Assembly (NCBI RefSeq): GCF_003932715.1
Contig: NZ_CP020700.1
Span: 4,982,501-5,046,500, forward strand
Origin: Streptomyces tsukubensis
GTDB taxonomy: Bacteria > Actinomycetota > Actinomycetes > Streptomycetales > Streptomycetaceae
Direction of reading: 5' to 3'
Length of the DNA: 64,000 nucleotides
Numbering within the stretch: position 1 is the first letter of the stretch; every line of letters starts with the position of its first letter. Below, in pieces: positions 37,075 to 45,600 of the stretch. The notes below the pieces were generated by a model. The model did not search any database. It saw only the letters and a program-made list of their open reading frames with translations, and was not told the origin of the DNA. The position numbers and the translations under genes were made by a program.

Positions 37075-37830
37075 TCAAACAGGCAGCCGGCGGAACAGCG
37101 GGCGGGGTACGTGCCGGAGTGCCGACATCACCACGCGGAGCGTCCCCGGCACCCACACCAGCTCCGATCTGCGCCGCAGCCCCTGTTCCACGGCGAGTGC
37201 GACGGCTTCGGGCGTGGTGGACAGGGGTGCGTCCGGCAGTCCCGCCGTCATTCGGCTGCGGACGAACCCGGGGCGGACGACCATCACATGCACTCCCGTG
37301 CCGTGCAGTGCGTCCCCCAGCCCCTGCGCGAACGCGTCCAGCCCGGCTTTGCTGGAGCCGTAGATGAAGTTGGTGCGGCGGGCGCGCTCCCCGGCGACGG
37401 ACGAGAGCACCACCAGCGATCCGTGCCCCTGGTTCTGGAGCGCGGTGGCGCAGACCAGTCCGGCGGAGACGGCTCCGGTGTAGTTGGTCTGGGCGACGCG
37501 TACGGCCGCGGCGGGGTCGCCCTCGTCGTTGGCCTGGTCGCCCAGCACTCCGAAGGCGAGCAGGACCATGTCGATGTCGCCGTCCGCGAACACCTTGCCG
37601 AGGATCTCCTCGTGCGCCGCCGGGTCCAGGGCGTCGAAGGGGACCGTGGTGACGTCGGCGCCGAGTGCGCGCAGCGAGTCCGCCGCCGTTTCGAGGTCGG
37701 GGGAGGGCCGGCCGGCCAGCCGGACGGTCCGGGTGCGGCGGGCGATCAGCCGCCGGGCGACGGCGAGACCGATCTCCGACGTACCGCCGAGGATCAGCAG
37801 GGACTGAGGGGCGCCGAAGGCGTCTTTCAC
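37075..37830 (-). CDS. dprE2: Decaprenylphosphoryl-2-keto-ribose reductase (DprE2-like SDR)
   Basis: This 251-residue SDR has an atypical cofactor loop GGTSEIGLA (residues 15-23) and YGSSKAGLDAF as the Tyr/Lys catalytic motif, both characteristic of DprE2. It would reduce the 2-keto intermediate to decaprenylphosphoryl-arabinose with NADH. The GTG at 37830 has AAGGAG upstream. It lies 57 bases downstream of the DprE1-like gene on the same strand, matching the mycobacterial dprE1-dprE2 order. Confidence 0.88.
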   Translation of the reverse strand: MKDAFGAPQSLLILGGTSEIGLAVARRLIARRTRTVRLAGRPSPDLETAADSLRALGADVTTVPFDALDPAAHEEILGKVFADGDIDMVLLAFGVLGDQANDEGDPAAAVRVAQTNYTGAVSAGLVCATALQNQGHGSLVVLSSVAGERARRTNFIYGSSKAGLDAFAQGLGDALHGTGVHVMVVRPGFVRSRMTAGLPDAPLSTTPEAVALAVEQGLRRRSELVWVPGTLRVVMSALRHVPRPLFRRLPV

Positions 37831-37887
37831 GGGCGTGCTCCTTGAAGTGCGGTGCGGTGCGGTGCGGTCTCGTCGGAAAGAAACTCC

Positions 37888-39273
37888 CTAGAGGGAGAGG
37901 CGGCGGGACAGGTCCGAGGTGAAGACCCGGTCCGCTCCGGTACGGGCGCGCAGCGCGCGGAACTCGTCGAGCCGCGGGTACATGGCCGCGAGCGCCTCGG
38001 GCCGCACCCGTGAGTCCTTGGCGAGGTACACCCGGCCGCCCGCGCCCACCACCTCCTCGTCGAGTTCGTCGAGGAACGCTCCGAGCCCCGGCAGTCCGGC
38101 CGGGATGTCCAGCGCCAGCGTCCAGCCGGGCACCGGGAACGACAGCCAGCCCGGGTCGGATGCGCCGAACCGCTTGAGCACGGCGAGGAACGACGGGCAG
38201 CCGCGGCGGGCGATCCGCCGGACGATCCGGCGCAGTGTCTCCTCCTGTCCGTGTCCGACGACGAACTGGTACTGGACGAAGCCGTTCCGGCCGTAGACCC
38301 GGTTCCAGTGCGGCACCCCGTCCAGGGGGTGGAAGAACGCCGTGAGCCGCTGGAGCCGGCCGCTGCCCGCGCGGGGCGAGGTGCGGTACCAGAACTCGTT
38401 GAACAGCCCGACGGTCGCCCGGTTCAGCAGTCCGGGCGGTACGGCTGCCGGAGCCGGGGGCAGGGTCCCGGGGCGGAAGGCGAGCGGGGCGCGGCGGGCG
38501 CGGGCGGGCAGCGCCGCGAGCGGGGCGTGGTCGCCGCGGGTGATCACCGAGCGGCCGGTGGACCGGCCGCGGGCGAGCAGGTCGATCCACGCGACCGAGT
38601 AGCGGTGCCGTTCGGCGTCGGCGGCGAGCCGGGCGAGCACATCGTCGAGGTCGGTGGCGCGTTCGGTGTCGACCAGCATGTACGAGGTCTCCACCCGGTG
38701 CAGCCGGATCACCGCGGCGAGCACCACCCCGGTCAGTCCCATGCCGCCTGCGGTGGCGTCGAACAGGTCGGTGCCCGGGGTGACGGTCCGTACGCTGCCG
38801 TCGGGCAGGAGCAGGTCGAAGGCGCTGACGTGGCGGGTGAAGGCGCCGCTGACGTGGTGGTTCTTCCCGTGGACTGAGGCGCCGATCGCGCCGCCGACGG
38901 TGATGTAGCGGGTGCCCGGCGATACCGGCACGAACCAGCCCAGCGGCAGCAGCACTTCCATCAGCCGGTGCAGGCTGACCCCCGCGTCGCAGACGACGGT
39001 GCCGGCCGTCACGTCGATGGAGTGGATGCGGTCGAGGCCCGTCATATCGAGGACGCAGCCGCCCGCGTTCTGTGCCGCGTCCCCGTACGCCCGGCCGAGC
39101 CCGCGGGCGATTCCGCCGCGCGCCCCCCATTCGCGGACGGCGGCGGCCGCCTGCTCATGGGTGCGGGGGCGCCAGAGATAGGCCGTGGAGGGGGCGGTAC
39201 GGCCCCAGCCGGTGACGGACACGAACGGGTCGTCGGCGTCGGTGGTGGGGGTGGTGCGGGTGTCGGCAGCCAT
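37888..39273 (-). CDS. dprE1: Decaprenylphosphoryl-ribose 2'-oxidase (DprE1-like FAD enzyme)
   Basis: This 461-residue protein has the VAO-type FAD domain (GRTAPSTAYLWRPRTHEQ, RGLGRAYGDAAQNAGG, GGAIGASVHGKNHH). The substrate domain has GFVQYQFVVGHGQEE and LAKDSR with the catalytic Lys (K419). At the position of the benzothiazinone-reactive Cys387 of M. tuberculosis DprE1, this protein has Ala (A387 in GWTLALDIP). It would oxidise the ribose C2 hydroxyl of decaprenylphosphoryl-ribose at the membrane. It is divergent from the PAP2 and UbiA genes that supply its substrate. The ATG has only a weak ribosome binding site. Confidence 0.88.
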   Translation of the reverse strand: MAADTRTTPTTDADDPFVSVTGWGRTAPSTAYLWRPRTHEQAAAAVREWGARGGIARGLGRAYGDAAQNAGGCVLDMTGLDRIHSIDVTAGTVVCDAGVSLHRLMEVLLPLGWFVPVSPGTRYITVGGAIGASVHGKNHHVSGAFTRHVSAFDLLLPDGSVRTVTPGTDLFDATAGGMGLTGVVLAAVIRLHRVETSYMLVDTERATDLDDVLARLAADAERHRYSVAWIDLLARGRSTGRSVITRGDHAPLAALPARARRAPLAFRPGTLPPAPAAVPPGLLNRATVGLFNEFWYRTSPRAGSGRLQRLTAFFHPLDGVPHWNRVYGRNGFVQYQFVVGHGQEETLRRIVRRIARRGCPSFLAVLKRFGASDPGWLSFPVPGWTLALDIPAGLPGLGAFLDELDEEVVGAGGRVYLAKDSRVRPEALAAMYPRLDEFRALRARTGADRVFTSDLSRRLSL

Positions 39274-39470
39274 ACTCGTGACCGTATCGCCGCTTATGCC
39301 CGCATTTTTGGAGTGCCTCAGGGACTCGCCGGAACGGGTGATTAAACGAGTGTCAGCTCAGATTGACGTGAAAGTCGGCCCGCGGCCCAGAAGAGTCCCC
39401 CGTGCCTGCTGCGGCTCACGGGACCAGGAAGACAGGACCACGGGACGAGCGACGGGAAGGGGCGGCGGAG

Positions 39471-40187
39471 ATGCGGTACGGGGACTCCCACGCGGACGGT
39501 ACGGGCGGCGAGGCGCTTGGGGACCGTACGGACGGTGAGGCGCTCGCGGGCCGTACAGGCGGCGAGGCGCTGAGGGGCCGTACGGACGGTGAGGCGCTCG
39601 CGGACCGTACAGGCGGCGGAACGGCCGCGTACGGTACCGGAGACGCGTCCGCGGACCGGCGGCTGCTGGCCGCGCTGCGCGACTGCGGCGACCGTCCGGC
39701 CGTCGCCGCCGCGGCCCGCTCCCTCTCCTACGCGGGTGAGCACGCCGCGCTCTGGCTGGCCGCCGGTCTGACCGGCGCCGCGGCCGACCCGGCCCGCCGC
39801 TCCGCCTGGCTCCGGGCCACCGCCGCCGTCGCCGGGGCGCATCTGGCGAGCATGGCCGTGAAGCGGGTGGTACGGCGGCCCCGGCCGCCCGATGGCGGCG
39901 GTCGCGCGGCCCTCGTCCGTACCGCGGGACGGCACTCCTTCCCTAGCTCGCACGCCGCTTCGGCAGCGGCGGCAGCGGTCGCCTTCGGGGCGCTGCTGCC
40001 CCGTGGCGGCGGCCGCCGGCTGCTCCCGGCCGCCGTGGCGGCGGCGATGTGCGTGTCCCGGGTCGTCGTCGGTGTGCACTATCCGACCGACGTCCTCGCG
40101 GGAGCCCTGCTCGGCGGTCTCACGGCCCGCGTGCCCACCGTCACCCGCCCGCGCACCCCCACCAGCCGGAACGGGAGGCCCGTGTGA
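39471..40187 (+). CDS. PAP2 family phosphatase (5-phosphoribosyl lipid phosphatase candidate)
   Basis: This 238-residue membrane phosphatase has the three-part acid phosphatase signature: KRVVRRPRP, SFPSSHAAS and SRVVVGVHYPTD. It counterparts mycobacterial Rv3807c, which sits next to Rv3806c and is proposed to dephosphorylate the phosphoribosyl lipid. Residues ~8-50 are a tandem 9-residue repeat (RTDGEALAG type). The ATG at 39471 lies behind GGGGCGG. The stop overlaps the GTG of the prenyltransferase gene (GTGA), so they are coupled. Confidence 0.82.
   Translation: MRYGDSHADGTGGEALGDRTDGEALAGRTGGEALRGRTDGEALADRTGGGTAAYGTGDASADRRLLAALRDCGDRPAVAAAARSLSYAGEHAALWLAAGLTGAAADPARRSAWLRATAAVAGAHLASMAVKRVVRRPRPPDGGGRAALVRTAGRHSFPSSHAASAAAAAVAFGALLPRGGGRRLLPAAVAAAMCVSRVVVGVHYPTDVLAGALLGGLTARVPTVTRPRTPTSRNGRPV
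39498..39618 (+). repeat. 27-bp tandem repeat in the PAP2 gene
   Basis: About four and a half copies of a 27-bp unit (CCGTACGGACGGTGAGGCGC plus seven bases) encode the repeat RT(D/G)GEALxx near the N-terminus. Alternating D and G versions suggest that a 54-bp pair was duplicated. The encoded region is hydrophilic and precedes the first membrane segment. Confidence 0.8.
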
Positions 40188-41167
40188 CGACCGAACAGCA
40201 GGCCGTACCGGTGGCGCGGCCGGAGCCGCCGCGCGGCGGACCCGGGCCGTCCGCCGCCCGCGCGCCGGGCGCACGCACCGGGACCGCCGTCGGGCTCCTG
40301 CGGACCGCGCGCCCCCGCCAGTGGGTCAAGAACGTGCTGGTGGCCGCCGCGCCCGCAGCGGCCGGACAGCTCGCGTCACCCCGTACCGCCGGACAGCTCG
40401 TCATCGTCTTCACCCTCTTCACGGCCGCCGCCGCGGCCGTCTACCTGGTCAACGACGCCCGCGACGCCGAGGCCGACCGGGCGCACCCCGTCAAACGCCT
40501 CCGGCCGGTCGCCGCCGGAGACGTCCCGGTGCCCCTCGCCTATGCCGCCGGGGGGCTGCTCGGCGCCCTCGCCGTCGCCGGGGCGGCCGCGCTCTGCAAT
40601 CCGATGACGAGCGCCCTGCTGGTCGCCTACCTGGCCATGCAGCTCGCCTACTGCATCTGGCTGAAGCATGTCCTCGTCGTCGATATGACCGTGGTGACCA
40701 CCGGTTTCCTGATGCGGGCGATGATCGGCGGGGTCGCGCTCGGCATTCCGCTCTCCCGCTGGTTCCTGATCACCACCGGCTTCGGCGCGCTGTTCATGGT
40801 CGCGGCCAAGCGCTATTCGGAGGCCGTGCAGATGGAAGGGGCGGAGGGCGGCCGGGGGGCGTCGCGGGCGCTCCTGGGCGAGTACACCACCGGCTATCTG
40901 CGGTTCGTCTGGCAGCTTGCGGCCGGGGTCGCCGTGCTCGGCTACTGCCTGTGGGCGCTGGAGAGCGGCGGGGTCGCGCATTCGGCGCTGCTGCCGTGGC
41001 GCCAGCTGTCGGTGATCGCGTTCATCCTGGCGGTGCTGCGGTACGCCGTCTTCGCCGACCGGGGTGCCGCGGGGGCGCCCGAGGACGTCGTGCTGCGGGA
41101 CCGTGCGCTGGCCGTCATCGGGCTGGTCTGGGCCGCGATGTACGGACTTGCGGTCGCCGACCTGTGA
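40184..41167 (+). CDS. Decaprenyl-phosphate phosphoribosyltransferase (UbiA family)
   Basis: This 327-residue integral membrane protein has about eight or nine helices and the UbiA Asp-rich motif YLVNDARDAEADRAHPVKRL (NDxxDxxxD, then KRP-like). LLRTARPRQWVKNVLV at the start is typical of the Rv3806c group, which transfers phosphoribose from PRPP to decaprenyl phosphate, the first committed step of DPA synthesis. The GTG at 40184 follows GGGAGG and overlaps the PAP2 stop. A YihY gene follows after 17 bases. Confidence 0.88.
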   Translation: MTTEQQAVPVARPEPPRGGPGPSAARAPGARTGTAVGLLRTARPRQWVKNVLVAAAPAAAGQLASPRTAGQLVIVFTLFTAAAAAVYLVNDARDAEADRAHPVKRLRPVAAGDVPVPLAYAAGGLLGALAVAGAAALCNPMTSALLVAYLAMQLAYCIWLKHVLVVDMTVVTTGFLMRAMIGGVALGIPLSRWFLITTGFGALFMVAAKRYSEAVQMEGAEGGRGASRALLGEYTTGYLRFVWQLAAGVAVLGYCLWALESGGVAHSALLPWRQLSVIAFILAVLRYAVFADRGAAGAPEDVVLRDRALAVIGLVWAAMYGLAVADL

Positions 41168-41184
41168 CGGGGTAGGCGTAGCCC

Positions 41185-42096
41185 ATGGATTGGTTGATCA
41201 GGCTTCCCGTCATCGGCCCGCTGGTCGTCCGGCTGATGCGGACGCATACGTGGCACACCTACGAGACCCTGGAGCGGGTGCACTGGACGCGGCTGGCCGC
41301 GGCCATCACCTTCCTCAGCTTCCTCGCGATGTTTCCGCTGATCAGCCTGGCGGTGGCGATCGGTGCCGCACTGCTCAGCCAGGACCGGCTGACCCGTCTC
41401 GAAGAGCGGATCGGCGATCAGGTGCCGGGCATCTCGGACCAGCTCGACGTCGGGGCCCTGGCCGCCAACGCGGGCACGGTCGGCCTGGTCTCCGGCGCCC
41501 TGCTGCTGTTCACCGGCATCGGCTGGGTGACCGCGATACGGGACTGTCTGCGGGCCGTGTGGGCGCTCGACGACGAGGACGAGGGCAATCCGTTCGTACG
41601 GAGGGCGAAGGACGCCGTCGTCCTCCTCGGGCTCGGCGCCACGGCCCTCGCGTCGTTCGCCGCCTCCGCGCTGGGAGCCTCGGCGGTCGGCTGGTCGGCG
41701 GACCGGCTGGGAGTCGACGGGGGCGGCCCCGGGAGCGTACTCCTGCGGATCGCGGCCATCGCGGTCGCGGTCGCCGCCGACTTCCTCATCCTGCTCTATC
41801 TGCTGACGCTGCTGCCGGGGGTGCAGCCGCCGCGCCGCAGGCTGGTGGTGGCCGGACTGATCGGGGCGGTCGGCTTCGAGGCGCTGAAGCTGCTGATCGG
41901 CGGGTACATCAGGGAGGTCGCGGGGCGGAGTCTGTACGGCGCGTTCGGGGTGCCCGTCGCGCTGCTGCTCTGGATCAACCTGACGGCGAAGCTGCTGCTG
42001 TTCTGCGCGGCCTGGACCGCGACGCGGGAGCCGGACGAACCGGATGAGGCGGGCAAGCGCACTGAGCCGGATAAGCCGGATAAAGCGGACGGCTGA
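41185..42096 (+). CDS. YihY/BrkB family inner-membrane protein
   Basis: This is a 303-residue protein with about six membrane helices. Family segments are TWHTYETLERVHWTRLAAAITFLSF (split in two), FTGIGWVTAIRDCLRAVW and GAFGVPVALLLWINLTAKLLL. The C-terminal tail is charged (EPDEPDEAGKRTEPDKPDKAD). Old annotation as RNase BN is incorrect for this family, and the function is unknown; a transporter or envelope role is possible. It lies 17 bases behind the UbiA gene and may share its transcript. Confidence 0.88.
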   Translation: MDWLIRLPVIGPLVVRLMRTHTWHTYETLERVHWTRLAAAITFLSFLAMFPLISLAVAIGAALLSQDRLTRLEERIGDQVPGISDQLDVGALAANAGTVGLVSGALLLFTGIGWVTAIRDCLRAVWALDDEDEGNPFVRRAKDAVVLLGLGATALASFAASALGASAVGWSADRLGVDGGGPGSVLLRIAAIAVAVAADFLILLYLLTLLPGVQPPRRRLVVAGLIGAVGFEALKLLIGGYIREVAGRSLYGAFGVPVALLLWINLTAKLLLFCAAWTATREPDEPDEAGKRTEPDKPDKADG

Positions 42097-42109
42097 TTCT
42101 CCGTCTCCC

Positions 42110-42136
42110 CGGGGAGCCCGGACTCCGGGCTCCCCG
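42110..42136. terminator. Terminator between yihY and the carboxypeptidase gene
   Basis: CGGGGAGCCCGG (42110-42121) pairs perfectly with 42125-42136, leaving the 3-base loop ACT. It is located between convergent genes. Confidence 0.8.
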
Positions 42137-42156
42137 CGCACCCGCCCGTCACCCCC

Positions 42157-43506
42157 TCAGGCCCGGCGTCGCGGCCAGCGGCGGTTCACCACCAACGCCC
42201 CGAAGGCCAGCACGACGAGCACACCGCCCGCGATCGCCAGGGCCGTACCCACACCCCCCGACGACTGCTCCTTCTCCTTCGCCTTGGCCGCCGCGGCGGT
42301 CCGGGCCCGTTCGGTCTGGTCGGAGTGCTTGTCGGGACCGGCTCCCACCGGCGGCTTGGCCGACCGGGGCGCGACCAGTTCACCGACCGGAGTGACCTTG
42401 CCCGCCGCCGCGAAACCCCAGTCCAGCAGGCGCGAGGTCTCCTTGTAGACGGCGTGCCGCTCACCGGAATCCGGGTTCATCACGGTGACGAGGAGCACCT
42501 TGCCGTTGCGCTCCGCGACTCCGGTGAAGGTCGCGCCCGCCTGCGACGTATTGCCGTTCTTGACCCCCGCGACACCCGGGTACGGGGCGACTCCGTCACC
42601 CGTGAGCAGCCGGTTCGTATTGGCGATCTCGAAGGTCTCGCGCTTTCCGCCGACCGTCCTCCCCGGGAACTCCGCCTCGGAGGTCGCCGCGTACTCCCGG
42701 AAGTCCTTCTTCTGCAGACCGCTGCGGGCGATCAGGGTGAGGTCGTACGCGGACGACACCTGGCCCGCCGCGTCATAGCCGTCCGGCGAGACCACCTGGG
42801 TGTCCAGCGCCTGGAGCTCCTCCGCGTGCGCCTGCATCTCCTGGACGGTCTTGTCGATGCCGCCGTTCATCGCGGAGAGCACGTGCACGGCGTCGTTGCC
42901 GGAGACGAGGAACACCCCGAGCCACAGATCGTGGACGGAGTACGTCAGCTCCTCCTTGATGCCGACCGCGCTGCTGCCGGAGCCCACGCCCTCCAGGTCC
43001 TGCCAGGTGACCTTGTGGGTGTCGGTCTTCGGCAGCTTGGGCAGCAGGGTGTCCGCGAAGAGCATCTTCATGGTCGAGGCGGGCGGCAGCCGCCAGTGGG
43101 AGTTGTGGGACGCGAGGACGTCACCGCTCTCCGCGTCCGCCACGATCCACGAACGGGCGCTCAGCCCGGACGGCAGGACGGGGGCGCCCGCGCCCAGCTT
43201 GACCTGGGTGCCCGGCGTGCCGAGAAGGGTGCCGCCGACCGTGGACATCGCGGCCGGGGGAAGGGGCTGCTTCCTGACCGGCTTGCCCTGCTGTCCCTTT
43301 CTGCCCTTCTGATCCGTCCGGTTCAGTCGGTTCGTCTGGTTTTTCTGGTTCGACCGGTCCGCGCCGACGGAATGTTCCCCGACGGACCGTTCCCCGACCG
43401 CGGCGCCGGCGGCGGAGTGCGCGGTCGCGGACGCCGGAGCGGCGATGAGCGCGGGCAACAGCGTCGCGGCGGCGGCCGTCAGGGCCGTCTTCTTCAGAAC
43501 AGACAC
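42157..43506 (-). CDS. D-alanyl-D-alanine carboxypeptidase (low-molecular-weight PBP)
   Basis: This 449-residue serine peptidase trims peptidoglycan stem peptides. A signal peptide (LKKTALTAAAATLLPALIAAPASA) is followed by a basic/Gln/Asn-rich linker. The catalytic domain has PASTMKML (SxxK), VSGND (SxN) and GVKNGNTSQAG, where KNG replaces the usual KTG. A C-terminal membrane helix (GTALAIAGGVLVVLAFGALV) and RRWPRRR anchor it. The GTG at 43506 fits the signal peptide but has no clear ribosome binding site; TATTTT near 43535 could be a -10 box. It is divergent from the SCO4848-type gene. Confidence 0.9.
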   Translation of the reverse strand: MSVLKKTALTAAAATLLPALIAAPASATAHSAAGAAVGERSVGEHSVGADRSNQKNQTNRLNRTDQKGRKGQQGKPVRKQPLPPAAMSTVGGTLLGTPGTQVKLGAGAPVLPSGLSARSWIVADAESGDVLASHNSHWRLPPASTMKMLFADTLLPKLPKTDTHKVTWQDLEGVGSGSSAVGIKEELTYSVHDLWLGVFLVSGNDAVHVLSAMNGGIDKTVQEMQAHAEELQALDTQVVSPDGYDAAGQVSSAYDLTLIARSGLQKKDFREYAATSEAEFPGRTVGGKRETFEIANTNRLLTGDGVAPYPGVAGVKNGNTSQAGATFTGVAERNGKVLLVTVMNPDSGERHAVYKETSRLLDWGFAAAGKVTPVGELVAPRSAKPPVGAGPDKHSDQTERARTAAAAKAKEKEQSSGGVGTALAIAGGVLVVLAFGALVVNRRWPRRRA

Positions 43507-43660
43507 GGACGAGAAATTACCTGTCAGACGGGAAAATATGCTTGTCGGGCCGGTGAGTCGCCGGTACGGCCCCGGATCCGGCGCACCTGCGCGTGCCACC
43601 CGCCCGGGCGCGCCGCGACCCCGGAGGTCCACCCCGGCGGCCGCTCCGGATACTGGTCGT

Positions 43661-43984
43661 ATGAAGCTCAGCCGCCGCGCCTCCTGGTTCCTGCTCGCCT
43701 TCGGCGCGTGGAGCTGGTTCATCTGGGTCTCTTTCGTCCGCAATCTGTGGAAGGACGGCAGCGGGCTCGCCTTTGACGACGCCGGTGATCCCACCGGCTA
43801 CTTCTGGGTCCATCTGGTGCTTGCCATCACGTCGTTTCTTCTGGGGACGGCCGTGGGGATCATCGGGTTCCGCGGGGTCCGAGCGGTACGGCGGGATCCG
43901 GACAGCACCGGAACCGCCGACCGGACCGAGCCCCGGGTTCCCGCCGCGGCGCCGTCCGCGCCCGGCTCCGGCGACGGCCGCTGA
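43661..43984 (+). CDS. SCO4848 family membrane protein
   Basis: This 107-residue protein has two membrane segments: ASWFLLAFGAWSWFIWVSFV and YFWVHLVLAITSFLLGTAVGII. RNLWKDGSGLAFDDAGDPTG lies between them and a charged tail follows. It matches the small actinobacterial family named after SCO4848. The ATG at 43661 has a weak GGAGG about 30 bases upstream only, so initiation may be leaderless or use a poor site. The function is unknown. Confidence 0.85.
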   Translation: MKLSRRASWFLLAFGAWSWFIWVSFVRNLWKDGSGLAFDDAGDPTGYFWVHLVLAITSFLLGTAVGIIGFRGVRAVRRDPDSTGTADRTEPRVPAAAPSAPGSGDGR

Positions 43985-44133
43985 CGGCGACCGACGGCTC
44001 CGTACGGGTTTCCGCACGACCTCCGGTGATGATCATCTTCGGTGATGACCGCCGCCGGGCACCAGAGGCGCCCGCGGCGCGTTGAGATGCCCGGAGGGGC
44101 GACCGGAGCCGACCGGTCCCCCGGGGGTACGTG

Positions 44134-44169
44134 GCACGTGATGCACGTGATGCACGTGAAGCACGTAAA
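44134..44169 (+). repeat. 9-bp tandem repeat with CACGTG cores before the metallophosphoesterase
   Basis: Four tandem units (GCACGTGAT twice, GCACGTGAA, GCACGTAAA) lie just upstream of the ribosome binding site. Three contain the palindrome CACGTG. In the metallophosphoesterase frame they would read ARDARDAREARKE if translation began at GTG 44131, so they may be coding or a leader or operator array. Confidence 0.6.
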
Positions 44170-44187
44170 GAACAAGGGGAGCAGTCT

Positions 44188-45582
44188 GTGATCGTGGTCG
44201 TCCTGCTCGCGGTGGTCGCTGTGATCGCCGTGCTTGCGGCAGCGCACTGGTACGTCTGGCGGAGACTGGTCCGCGATCTGACCACCGTCCGGAAGGCCCG
44301 GATCGCCGGGGCGGTGGTGCTGACCGCCCTGCCGCTGATCTCCGTCGCCGCCCAGTTCTCGGCCCGCTCCGGTGTCCCCTTCACCGTGCAGCAGGTCCTC
44401 GCCTGGCCCGGCTTCCTCTGGCTGGCGGTGCTGCTGTATCTGGTGCTCTTCCTGGTGGCGGGGGAGGTCGTACGGTTCGTCTGGCTGCGGATCGCCGCGC
44501 GCCGCGACGCCGGGACCGCGACGGCGGCCACAACCACAACCACAGCCACAACCACGACAACAACCACAACCACAACCGCCGAACCGGTGACCGCCCCGGT
44601 CCCGGCCGCCGCCCCCGAGCAGCCTGCCCCCGGGCCCGCCACCACCGCCGCAGCGGTGGAAGCGCCGGCTGCCGGGACCCTGACCGCCGAAGCGCCGCCC
44701 GCCGGATCCGCGGCGCCCAATACCGCGGACCGGTCCGCCGCGCGCCCGGGCGGTGTGTCGCGGCGCATGTTCGTCTCCCGGGTCGTCGGCGGGGGAGCGG
44801 CCGCCGCTGCCCTGGGGACCGTCGGCGTCGGTACGTACAGCGTCCTCAACGGTCCGACCCTGAAGCGGGTCACCGTGCCGCTGGCCAAGCTGCCCCGCTC
44901 GGCCCACGGCTACCGGATCGCCGTGGTCAGCGATATCCACCTCGGTCCGATCCTGGGCCGGGCCCACACCCAGCGGATCGTCGACACCATCAACTCCGCG
45001 AACCCGGATCTGATCGCCGTCGTCGGCGATATGGTCGACGGCAGCGTCGCCGACCTCGGCCCCGCCGCCGAACCGCTGACCCAACTCCGCGCCCGGCACG
45101 GTTCCTTCTTCGTCACCGGCAACCACGAGTACTTCTCCGGCGCCGAGCAGTGGGTGGACCACGTCCGGGAGCTGGGACTGCGGCCGCTGGAGAACGAGCG
45201 GGTGGAGATCGCGGCAGGCTTCGACCTGGCCGGGGTCGACGATCCGGAGGGCGAGCGCGAGGGCAAGGGGCCCGACTTCGGCCGGGCGCTCGGCGACCGC
45301 GATCGCGGCCGTACCGCCGTACTCCTCGCCCACCAGCCCGTCGTCATCCACGACGCGGTGAAGCACGGCGTCGACCTCCAGCTCTCCGGCCACAGCCACG
45401 GCGGCCAGCTCTGGCCCGGCGAATACCTGGCCGCGCTGGCGAACCCGACCGTCGAAGGGCTGGAGCGGTACGGGGACACACAGCTGTACGTGACGCGGGG
45501 CGCGGGCGCCTGGGGACCGCCGGTCCGGGTGGGCGCCGATTCCGATATCACCGTGGTCCAGCTCGCCTCCCGCCAGGCCTGA
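44188..45582 (+). CDS. Membrane-anchored metallophosphoesterase
   Basis: This 464-residue protein has three N-terminal membrane helices (IVVVLLAVVAVIAVLAAA, AGAVVLTALPLISVAAQF, FLWLAVLLYLVLFLVAGEVV). A Thr-rich, then Ala/Pro-rich linker follows. A second hydrophobic segment is preceded by SRRMFVSRVV, which resembles a Tat motif. The calcineurin-like domain has SDIHLG, GDMVDG, GNHEYF and SGHSHGG for two metals. The GTG at 44188 has AAGGGGAGC upstream and was preferred over GTG 44131. It resembles YkuE/YaeI-type enzymes, which act on lipid or envelope phosphoesters. Confidence 0.88.
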   Translation: MIVVVLLAVVAVIAVLAAAHWYVWRRLVRDLTTVRKARIAGAVVLTALPLISVAAQFSARSGVPFTVQQVLAWPGFLWLAVLLYLVLFLVAGEVVRFVWLRIAARRDAGTATAATTTTTATTTTTTTTTTAEPVTAPVPAAAPEQPAPGPATTAAAVEAPAAGTLTAEAPPAGSAAPNTADRSAARPGGVSRRMFVSRVVGGGAAAAALGTVGVGTYSVLNGPTLKRVTVPLAKLPRSAHGYRIAVVSDIHLGPILGRAHTQRIVDTINSANPDLIAVVGDMVDGSVADLGPAAEPLTQLRARHGSFFVTGNHEYFSGAEQWVDHVRELGLRPLENERVEIAAGFDLAGVDDPEGEREGKGPDFGRALGDRDRGRTAVLLAHQPVVIHDAVKHGVDLQLSGHSHGGQLWPGEYLAALANPTVEGLERYGDTQLYVTRGAGAWGPPVRVGADSDITVVQLASRQA

Positions 45583-45600
45583 CGGGCGCGGCAGCGGCCG

